DNA from: Desulfobacterales bacterium
GTDB lineage: Bacteria; Desulfobacterota; Desulfobacteria; Desulfobacterales; RPRI01
Reading direction: 5' to 3'
Length of the DNA stretch: 6,094 nucleotides
NCBI GenBank assembly: GCA_020052975.1
Contig: JAGVOC010000480.1
Location: forward strand, 1 to 6,094
In this document: in pieces, positions 1 to 6,094 of the stretch
How the letters are laid out: every line of letters begins with the position of its first letter
Numbering within the stretch: position 1 is the first letter of the stretch
The notes under the pieces: generated by a model
Databases searched by the model: none
The model's input: only the letters and a program-made list of their open reading frames with translations
What the model was told of the DNA's origin: nothing
Program-made: the position numbers and the translations under genes

Positions 1-664
1 GCCTAACGGGGCGGGAAAAACCACTGTTTTCAATATAATAAGCGGCCTTTTAAAACCAACCGCAGGCAGAGTGATATTTAACGGCAAAGATATCACAAAC
101 CGTCCGCCCTACGAAATAACCTCATATGGTATAAGCAGAACATTCCAGAATATAAGAGTTTTCAGGGAGATGACCCTCCTCGAAAATGTGCTTGTAGGTA
201 TGCACAGGCTTTTTTCCTACTCCACTTTCTCCATGTTCTTTGACCTTCCGAAAAAAAGAAGCGAAGAAAAGGATCTTAGGGCGAAAGCCTTTGAAATTCT
301 TTCGATTGTCCATTTGACCGAAAAGGCCGATTTAAAGGCTGAAAGCCTTTCATACGGGGAACAGAGAAAACTTGAACTTGCAAGGGCGCTCGCAACCGAA
401 CCGAAACTTCTCCTTATAGATGAACCTGCAGCAGGAATGAATCCTGCGGAAACAGAGGAGCTGATGGAGGAAATCGTTCATATAAACGGCAAAGGATACA
501 CAATCTGCCTTATTGAGCATGACATGAAAGTGGTGATGGGTATATGCAGCCATATCGCAGTCCTTAATTTCGGCGAACTTATAGCAGAAGGCTCCCCTGA
601 TGATATAAAAGCAAACCCCGAAGTAATAGAAGCATACCTTGGAAAGGAAGAGCTTAGTGCTTGA
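1..664 (+). CDS. livG: Branched-chain amino acid ABC transporter, ATP-binding protein LivG (5'-truncated by window)
   Basis: This is one of the two cytoplasmic ATPases that power the LivHM permease for leucine/isoleucine/valine (or related amide/urea substrates) import. The reading frame is open from base 2, well upstream of the GTG at 71, and begins PNGAGKTT, so the window cuts inside Walker A; the GTG at 71 is an internal valine codon. About 220 residues are visible and roughly 30-35 are missing compared with a typical LivG of about 255. Visible motifs (numbering from base 2): Q-loop RTFQ near 49, the LivG-type signature LSYGEQRKLELARAL from 116, Walker B LLLIDEPAAGMNP from 136, and the switch histidine in LIEHD near 173. 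The C-terminus EAYLGKEE is typical of the family. The stop overlaps the start of livF. The substrate cannot be fixed from the ATPase alone. Confidence 0.95.
   Translation, partial: PNGAGKTTVFNIISGLLKPTAGRVIFNGKDITNRPPYEITSYGISRTFQNIRVFREMTLLENVLVGMHRLFSYSTFSMFFDLPKKRSEEKDLRAKAFEILSIVHLTEKADLKAESLSYGEQRKLELARALATEPKLLLIDEPAAGMNPAETEELMEEIVHINGKGYTICLIEHDMKVVMGICSHIAVLNFGELIAEGSPDDIKANPEVIEAYLGKEELSA
644..650 (+). promoter_or_regulatory. Shine-Dalgarno site for livF, inside the livG 3' end
   Basis: AAGGAAG ends six bases before the GTG at 657. A TTG at 639 in the same frame would lack a comparable upstream site and would add six residues not expected in LivF, so this site decides the start. 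Confidence 0.65.
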
Positions 665-1361
665 ACTAAGAGATATCTACACGAACTACGATCACATCCA
701 GGCATTGAAAGGGATATCCCTCACCGTCAGTGAAGGGGAAATAGTCGCATTGATAGGCGCAAACGGCGCCGGAAAAAGCACAACTCTGAACACAATATCG
801 GGAATCGTAAAGGCGGCAAAAGGGGCCGTCTTATATAATGACAAAAATATCACAAAAAGTTCCACCCACTCAATTGTCAAAGGCGGAATTGTTCAGGTGC
901 CTGAAGGTAGGGCTATACTTACAACTTTAAAAGTCATTGAAAATCTTGAGCTCGGGGCATTTATAAGGAAGGATTCCCATCAGATAAAAAATGATATTGA
1001 ATCGGTATTTTCCCGTTTTCCCATACTTGAAAAGAGGGCAAACCAGCTTGCCGGAACCCTTTCCGGAGGGGAACAGCAGATGCTTGCAATAGGAAGAGCT
1101 TTAATGGCAAAACCAAAGATACTCCTTCTTGACGAGCCTTCCATGGGGCTTGCTCCTCTTGTAGTCAAGGGGATATTCAGCATCATCCGGGAGATTAACA
1201 AGGAAGGAACAAGCATCCTCATAGTTGAGCAGAATGCAAAGATGGCGCTTAAAATAAGCAACAGGGGATATGTGCTGGAAACAGGCCGCATTGTCCTTGA
1301 AGACAGTTCCGCAAGCCTCCTGACCAACAAAAAAGTAATTGACGCTTACCTCGGAGGATAA
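657..1361 (+). CDS. livF: Branched-chain amino acid ABC transporter, ATP-binding protein LivF
   Basis: This is the second ATPase of the Liv importer; it pairs with LivG on the cytoplasmic face of the LivHM permease and hydrolyses ATP to drive uptake. From the GTG at 657 it is 234 residues, the usual LivF length. The longer frame opens at a TTG at 639, but the AAGGAAG ribosome site supports the GTG. Motifs (GTG numbering): Walker A GANGAGKST at 34-42, the LivF-type QVPEGR segment after the Q-loop position, signature LSGGEQQ at 135-141, Walker B ILLLDEPSMGLAP from 155, and IVEQNA with Gln at 192 where most ABC ATPases have the switch His. That Gln is normal for LivF. The C-terminus DAYLGG is also typical. 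It overlaps livG by eight bases, implying translational coupling, and appears to be the last gene of its operon because the next gene converges on it. Confidence 0.95.
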   Translation: MLELRDIYTNYDHIQALKGISLTVSEGEIVALIGANGAGKSTTLNTISGIVKAAKGAVLYNDKNITKSSTHSIVKGGIVQVPEGRAILTTLKVIENLELGAFIRKDSHQIKNDIESVFSRFPILEKRANQLAGTLSGGEQQMLAIGRALMAKPKILLLDEPSMGLAPLVVKGIFSIIREINKEGTSILIVEQNAKMALKISNRGYVLETGRIVLEDSSASLLTNKKVIDAYLGG

Positions 1362-1442
1362 GAAAAAAGCTTCAGGCCCTTTACCCCAGACCCTTGCTTT
1401 TCACTTTTTTCCCCTTTGTGCCTCTGACCCTTTCTTTTCCTT
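1362..1442. other. Convergent spacer, pyrimidine-rich on + strand, no gene seen
   Basis: This is the first part of the 129-base gap between the livF stop and the recD2 stop. It is made almost wholly of runs of C and T on the + strand (for example CTTTTCACTTTTTTCCCC), so a read-through recD2 transcript would have a purine-rich 3' tail. I see no convincing hairpin terminator for either gene, no open frame of note and no RNA gene. The 10-mer CTTGCTTTTC at 1393-1402 recurs exactly at 4601-4610 in another spacer. Confidence 0.6.
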
Positions 1443-1482
1443 GCCTTGACCCCTCGAATCCTTGAACCCTTGACCCCTTCAA
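1443..1482. repeat. Octamer tandem repeat, 3' flank of recD2 (5 units)
   Basis: Five consecutive 8-base units on the + strand: GCCTTGAC, CCCTCGAA, TCCTTGAA, CCCTTGAC, CCCTTCAA, fitting roughly CCYTYGAM. The same family occurs at 3744-3775 and 3847-3878 on the other side of recD2. The unit length is not a multiple of three and no reading frame is preserved, so this is not coding. Confidence 0.8.
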
Positions 1483-1496
1483 TTCACTTTTCACTG
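1483..1496. repeat. TTCACTN heptamer pair covering the recD2 stop codon
   Basis: Two adjacent 7-base units, TTCACTT and TTCACTG. The recD2 stop (TGA on the - strand, bases 1491-1493) lies inside the second unit. The same core repeats five times at 3805-3839 upstream of recD2. Confidence 0.6.
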
Positions 1497-3683
1497 CTTT
1501 TTCAGCCTTTCCTTAAGATATGTATACCTCTTCTGCGTCCTGTTATTATTGATTCCGATTGCAAGAGCCTTCTTTGTGCCCACCATAACCACAAGCCTTC
1601 GCCCTCTTGTGAGCGCCGTATATATAAGGTTGCGCTGGAGAAGCATATAATGCTGCGTATGAACCGGCATCACAACGGCAGGATATTCGGAACCCTGTGA
1701 TTTGTGGACCGAGACGGCATACGATAAAATAATATCGTCAAGTTCATGAAAATCATACTCGACCGGCCGGCCGTCGAAAGAAACAACCATCTTCTGATCG
1801 TCAGAATTGATCGACCTTATTCGCCCGATATCGCCGTTAAAGACATCCTTCTCATAATTATTTCTTACCTGCATTACCTTATCGCCTGGTTTATAATTTT
1901 TTTCACCGCGTACAAGCAAGGCCTCTCCCGGGTTGAGAGCCTCCTGCAAAACCGCATTAAGGGCTGAAGATCCGAGAACGCCTCTGTGCATGGGAGTTAA
2001 GACCTGTATCTCGTCGAAAGAGTCAAAACCGAAGCGCTTCGGAATTCGATCTGTTACAAGCTCCCTGATTATTTCAATTATCTTTTCCGGATTATCCTGC
2101 TCAATGAAATAAAAATCGCCGCCTTTTTCATCCGCTTTCAAAAAAGGCATCTCCCCGCTGTTTATCCTGTGGGCGTTGATAACGATACGGCTCTCTTTTG
2201 CCTGGCGGAAGATTTCGGTAAGAACAACAACAGGAACAAGGCCCGATTCGATTACATCATTCAAAACATTCCCGGCTCCCACCGAAGGAAGCTGGTTGAC
2301 ATCTCCTACAAGAATCAAAGCCGCCTCAGGAGGCACAGATTTAAGCATGCTGAACATCAAAAGAGTGTCTATCATGGAGGCTTCATCAACAACCAGGAGA
2401 TCGCACTCGAGAGGATTGTTTTCATTTCTCTGAAACCCTCCCTTTTCCGGGTTGTATTCAAGCATCCTGTGAATTGTTTTCGCTCCGCACCCTGTCGCTT
2501 CGCTCATTCGCTTTGCAGCCCTCCCAGTAGGCGCGGCAAGCAGGATTTTCAATCTGAGTCTTTTAAATATCTTAAGGATGGCGTTTATGATGGTGGTCTT
2601 TCCGGTACCGGGACCTCCGGTAATTACGAGCGCCTTTTCTTCAAGGGCGCTCCGGACGGCCACGACCTGTTTTCCGGCAAGGGTAATAGAGAGTTGATGC
2701 TGTGCCCATTCGATTGCCTTGTCCGGAATAACATTCCTGAAAGATTTTGCCGAATCGACAATTTTCTTCAACAATATTGATATGCCGGCTTCACAGTAAT
2801 GATATTTTGCGAGAAAGACGCCCCTTCTCTCCTCTCCCGTCTTTTCAATATCTCCTTCAAGCTCTTCAATGAAAATTTTCCCCGACGCAGCCGCCGCAAC
2901 AATCCCTTTCTTCACATCTTCTCTTTCAACATCAAGCATTGCCGCGCAGTTTTCAATAAGGGCCGGTAACGGATAATAAACATGCCCCTCTTCAGAGAGG
3001 GTAAAAAGAACATATATTATTCCGGATTCGACTCTTTCCTTCGAGTCTTTTGAAAAGCCGAGCTTTGCGCCGATTCTGTCGGCGGTAATAAATCCTATAC
3101 CTGATATATCGACGGCGAGGCGGTACGGGTTTTCTTTCATAATTGCCGGCGCCCTGTTCCCGTACTTTCTGAATATTTTTACGGCGTAACCTGCGCCGAG
3201 GCCATAGGCATGGAGAAAAAGCATGAGATTGCGGATCTCTTTCTGCTCGTCCCATGCCTTCCTGATCATGGCAACCCGCTTTTCTCCTATTCCTTCAACG
3301 GAAGAGAGCTTACCGGTATTTTTTTCTATTATATCAAGCGTCTTTGTTCCGAATTTTTTTACTATCCGTTCCGCCATGACGGGCCCGATACCCTTTACAA
3401 GTCCGGAACCAAGATATTTTTCGATTCCGGCAAGGCTTTCGGGAGCTGCGCTTGAAAATTCGGAGACTTTGAACTGCTCTCCGAATTTAGGGTGCCTTGT
3501 CCATTCACCTTTCATCGTGAGAGTTTCACCCGGAACAGGAGAGATAAGGTTTCCCACGACGGTCACTGGGTCTTTTCTTCCCTGGACCATTACCTTCGCA
3601 ACCGTATACCCGGTCTCTTCACTTGTGTATGTTATCTTTTCAATCCGACCGTTTAAAACTACGGTTTCTGGTTTCTGGTTCAT
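1491..3683 (-). CDS. recD2: RecD2-type ATP-dependent 5'-3' DNA helicase
   Basis: A 730-residue SF1B helicase of the RecD2 (YrrC-like) type, the RecD relative that acts without RecB and RecC in DNA repair and replication-fork maintenance. Residues 10-75 form the N-terminal OB-like region (LNGRIEKITYTSEETGYTVAKV). Helix-hairpin-helix segments lie at about 98-112 (GIGPVMAERIVKKFG), 129-144 (VEGIGEKRVAMIRKAW) and 194-209 (SGIGFITADRIGAKLG). Helicase motifs: I GGPGTGKTT at 356-364, Ia APTGRAAKRM near 384, II VDEAS at 432-436, III GDVNQLPSVGAGN at 460-472, IV TEIFRQ near 489, V VSVHKSQGSEYPAVV from 657, VI YTALTRGRR at 688-696. All are intact, and the length fits the family (about 715-800). The ATG at 3683 is the only plausible start; the frame is open upstream but has no start codon before a TGA. 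No good Shine-Dalgarno sequence precedes it, only a purine-rich GAGA. Codons 2-7 (NQKPET) derive from a heptamer repeat. It converges with livF and stands alone, with repeats at both ends. Confidence 0.95.
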   Translation of the reverse strand: MNQKPETVVLNGRIEKITYTSEETGYTVAKVMVQGRKDPVTVVGNLISPVPGETLTMKGEWTRHPKFGEQFKVSEFSSAAPESLAGIEKYLGSGLVKGIGPVMAERIVKKFGTKTLDIIEKNTGKLSSVEGIGEKRVAMIRKAWDEQKEIRNLMLFLHAYGLGAGYAVKIFRKYGNRAPAIMKENPYRLAVDISGIGFITADRIGAKLGFSKDSKERVESGIIYVLFTLSEEGHVYYPLPALIENCAAMLDVEREDVKKGIVAAAASGKIFIEELEGDIEKTGEERRGVFLAKYHYCEAGISILLKKIVDSAKSFRNVIPDKAIEWAQHQLSITLAGKQVVAVRSALEEKALVITGGPGTGKTTIINAILKIFKRLRLKILLAAPTGRAAKRMSEATGCGAKTIHRMLEYNPEKGGFQRNENNPLECDLLVVDEASMIDTLLMFSMLKSVPPEAALILVGDVNQLPSVGAGNVLNDVIESGLVPVVVLTEIFRQAKESRIVINAHRINSGEMPFLKADEKGGDFYFIEQDNPEKIIEIIRELVTDRIPKRFGFDSFDEIQVLTPMHRGVLGSSALNAVLQEALNPGEALLVRGEKNYKPGDKVMQVRNNYEKDVFNGDIGRIRSINSDDQKMVVSFDGRPVEYDFHELDDIILSYAVSVHKSQGSEYPAVVMPVHTQHYMLLQRNLIYTALTRGRRLVVMVGTKKALAIGINNNRTQKRYTYLKERLKKQ

Positions 3684-3739
3684 GGTCTCTGGTTTCTGGT
3701 TTCTGGTTTCTGGTCTCTGGTCTCTGGTCTCTGGTTTAT
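3663..3739. repeat. Heptamer tandem array GGTTTCT/GGTCTCT running through the recD2 start (11 units)
   Basis: Eleven contiguous 7-base units on the + strand. Units 1-2 and 5-7 are GGTTTCT; unit 4 and units 8-10 are GGTCTCT; unit 3 is GGTTCAT and unit 11 is GGTTTAT. Unit 3 supplies the CAT that is the recD2 ATG on the - strand, so units 1-2 lie within the gene and units 4-11 in its leader. On the transcript strand the unit reads AGAAACC or AGAGACC. The two variants occur in blocks, as expected from slippage or local duplication. It resembles in form the heptameric short tandem repeats (STRR) known from cyanobacteria, without implying common origin. Confidence 0.9.
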
Positions 3740-3743
3740 CAAC

Positions 3744-3775
3744 CGCTTGAACCCTTGACTCCTCGACCCGTTGAA
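3744..3775. repeat. Octamer tandem repeat, 5' flank of recD2 (4 units)
   Basis: Four 8-base units, CGCTTGAA, CCCTTGAC, TCCTCGAC, CCGTTGAA, of the same family as at 1443-1482 and 3847-3878. It directly follows the heptamer array after a four-base gap. Confidence 0.75.
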
Positions 3776-3785
3776 CCCCGCAGGT

Positions 3786-3804
3786 CCGCCAATATTTATG
3801 GTGG
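3786..3804. promoter_or_regulatory. 19-bp imperfect dyad, possible operator upstream of recD2
   Basis: CCGCCA, seven AT-rich bases, then TGGTGG: arms match at five of six positions, and one further T/A pair extends the symmetry. It sits within the one short stretch (about 3776-3804) of the recD2 upstream spacer that is not tandem repeat, about 100 bases before the ATG. The AT-rich centre (ATATTTA) could also be a -10 region, but no -35 is clear. The function is inferred from position and symmetry only. Confidence 0.3.
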
Positions 3805-3839
3805 ATTCACTATTCACTATCGACTATTCACTCTTCACT
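3805..3839. repeat. ATTCACT heptamer tandem repeat (5 units)
   Basis: Five 7-base units on the + strand: ATTCACT, ATTCACT, ATCGACT, ATTCACT, CTTCACT. The same core covers the recD2 stop codon (1483-1496), and a lone TTTTCACT occurs at about 3885-3892. Confidence 0.8.
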
Positions 3840-3846
3840 TTCTTTT

Positions 3847-3878
3847 CCCTTGAACCCTCGAACCCTTGAATCCTTGAA
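3847..3878. repeat. Octamer tandem repeat (4 units plus partial)
   Basis: CCCTTGAA, CCCTCGAA, CCCTTGAA, TCCTTGAA, followed by a degenerate CCCTTCTT. This is the most regular copy of the octamer family that also lies at 3744-3775 and 1443-1482. Confidence 0.8.
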
Positions 3879-3899
3879 CCCTTCTTTTCACTATCCCCT

Positions 3900-3916
3900 A
3901 AAGGACACCGTCCTTT
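3900..3916 (-). terminator. Short hairpin downstream of the C_GCAxxG gene, possible terminator
   Basis: A perfect 7-bp stem AAAGGAC / GTCCTTT with a three-base loop, 14 bases past the stop of the C_GCAxxG gene. In the - direction only three U follow within the stem end; the + direction has a better T run (five T). The stem is short, so it is a weak or bidirectional terminator candidate. Confidence 0.4.
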
Positions 3917-3930
3917 TTCAAAGCTGTCCC

Positions 3931-4494
3931 TCAGGCCTTTGCAAGGTCGCAGGAAGTCTCCTTAAGGTTTTCCACATTCGCGCCGAACGGCTTTGATGCG
4001 AGCTCGTCTTTATCGGACAGAATCAGTTCCGCGGCAATGCCTGCCGATTCGATTATTATTTCCCTGCAGAAGAGGGCGTGCTCGCGGCAAAGCCAGCTCT
4101 CTTTCCATTTTGATGTAATATCCCTGCAAAGTGTATGTCCGAATTTTTCGCTTATCCTGTTCGGTATCTGATTAAAAAGCCTGTAAAGGCCAGGCTTGCC
4201 ATAAAGCTGCTCGGATGCTTTTTTTACCGCCTCTTTCCCCTCGCCTTCCGGCAGAGAGCTTCTTCCGTGAACAGCTCCGACGGCAAGGACAGATCCTGAA
4301 ACAGCTCCGCATGTGTCCCCGAATAGTCCGACGCCACCCCCGAAGCCGGTAGCCATTCTGCGCGCTTCCTGCGGCAATCCGGTGTCAATCAGGGAAAATA
4401 CTGCCTCCAGAACGCATTCGGCACAGTTATACCCCAGTGAAAAATTCTTTTTTGCCCTCTGTTTTACAGCTTCGATAGTCTCTTCTTTTGTCAT
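3931..4494 (-). CDS. C_GCAxxG_C_C family putative redox protein
   Basis: A 187-residue soluble protein with no signal peptide or membrane segment. It matches the C_GCAxxG_C_C family, small putative redox-active proteins of unknown reaction with four conserved cysteines and a CGAxxG motif. Visible here: N-terminal NCAECVLEAV with Cys24 and Cys27, the glycine-rich FGGGVGLFGDTCGAVSG with CGAVSG at 62-67, then Cys123 in LCRDIT, Cys136 in LCREHA and Cys143 in FCREI, followed by a helical AGIAAEL segment. Cys24, Cys62, Cys123 and Cys143 are the likely family set; Cys27, Cys136 and Cys182 are extra. It is longer than the usual 140 or so residues, with a C-terminal tail after about 160. The ATG at 4494 has only a weak ribosome site (TAGAG, or GAGGCGGA further up). 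It follows acetoacetyl-CoA synthetase on the same strand after 150 bases, with a palindrome between, so co-transcription is uncertain. Substrate and metal or cofactor are unknown. Confidence 0.85.
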   Translation of the reverse strand: MTKEETIEAVKQRAKKNFSLGYNCAECVLEAVFSLIDTGLPQEARRMATGFGGGVGLFGDTCGAVSGSVLAVGAVHGRSSLPEGEGKEAVKKASEQLYGKPGLYRLFNQIPNRISEKFGHTLCRDITSKWKESWLCREHALFCREIIIESAGIAAELILSDKDELASKPFGANVENLKETSCDLAKA

Positions 4495-4537
4495 AGCTCT
4501 AATCCGCCTCTGTTTAAAGGTGTTAAGTGTTTATATG

Positions 4538-4585
4538 AAAATCCCCTCTTACCCACCTTTGGAAAAGGGGGGATGGGGGGATTTT
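4538..4585. repeat. REP-like imperfect palindrome in spacer
   Basis: A 48-base imperfect inverted repeat: left arm begins AAAATCCCC, right arm ends GGGGATTTT (nine exact pairs), with further C/G pairing inward and a CCTTTGG-type centre. On RNA of either strand it folds into one long hairpin. It lies between the synthetase stop and the C_GCAxxG start, the usual intergenic setting of REP-type elements, and could attenuate or terminate transcription or stabilise the upstream 3' end. Similar G-rich/C-rich AAATCCCCC palindromes are familiar from many bacterial genomes; copy number here cannot be seen from one window. Confidence 0.65.
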
Positions 4586-4644
4586 AATGCTTCGTTGTGT
4601 CTTGCTTTTCTGTGCTTTTGCCTCCCGCTTTTCCTTCAGCCTTA
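4586..4644. other. Pyrimidine-rich spacer after the synthetase gene
   Basis: These bases between the synthetase stop and the palindrome are mostly C and T on the + strand and share the 10-mer CTTGCTTTTC with the livF-recD2 spacer. No gene, promoter or tandem repeat is apparent. Confidence 0.5.

Positions 4645-6094
<1,450 letters not shown>

Noticed and set aside
1364..1402. Possible livF terminator from AAAAGC and GCTTTT
   Set aside because: Only six A/T-rich pairs around a loop of more than 20 bases; too weak to call.
2169..2780. 203-codon + strand frame
   Set aside because: It lies wholly antisense to the conserved helicase core of recD2 and shows no recognisable domain; it is a shadow frame.
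3623..3853. + strand open frame with a repetitive Trp/Ser/Gly-rich protein (LVSGFWF-like repeats)
   Set aside because: It is the translation of the heptamer array and the antisense of recD2, with no ribosome site and no family resemblance.
3663..3878. CRISPR-like array
   Set aside because: Units of 7-8 bases are directly abutting with no unique spacers and no cas genes nearby.
4510..4545. Promoter for the C_GCAxxG gene with TATAAA on the - strand
   Set aside because: A TATAAA lies upstream, but no -35 element stands at a proper distance and the stretch adjoins the palindrome; not supported enough to list.

Overview
The window holds five protein-coding genes. Two, both cut by the window edges, belong to unrelated loci, and three of the intergenic stretches are rich in short repeats. 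Family content and sequence style (RecD2-type helicase, liv-type ABC transporter, acetoacetyl-CoA synthetase, a small C_GCAxxG_C_C redox protein, pyrimidine-rich short-repeat spacers, moderate GC) suggest an anaerobic bacterium, plausibly a Desulfobacterota/deltaproteobacterial or Nitrospirota-type organism. That placement is inference; no marker gene is present.

Left part, + strand (1-1361): the 3' ends of a branched-chain amino acid ABC transporter operon. livG enters mid-Walker A and overlaps livF by a few bases, so the two ATPases are translationally coupled. LivF is the last gene; the next gene is convergent.

Middle, - strand (1491-3683): a full-length RecD2-type DNA helicase with N-terminal helix-hairpin-helix region and SF1B helicase motifs. 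It is hemmed in by short tandem repeats. A heptamer array (GGTTTCT/GGTCTCT on +) runs through its start codon and supplies codons 2-7. A second heptamer (TTCACTN) covers its stop codon and recurs upstream. An octamer family (CCYTYGAM) lies beyond both ends. Within the 247-base upstream spacer the main non-repeat island is about 29 bases and contains a 19-bp dyad.

Right part, - strand (3931-6094): a C_GCAxxG_C_C family protein, preceded by a spacer with a REP-like G/C-rich palindrome, then the C-terminal 482 residues of acetoacetyl-CoA synthetase, whose N-terminus lies outside the window.

The genes do not form one obvious pathway. A loose metabolic link exists (Leu/Ile/Val uptake by Liv, acetoacetate from leucine breakdown activated by the synthetase), but the two are on opposite strands and separated by unrelated genes. 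I did not find a clear new multi-gene system; the most unusual signal is the repeat architecture bracketing and entering recD2.
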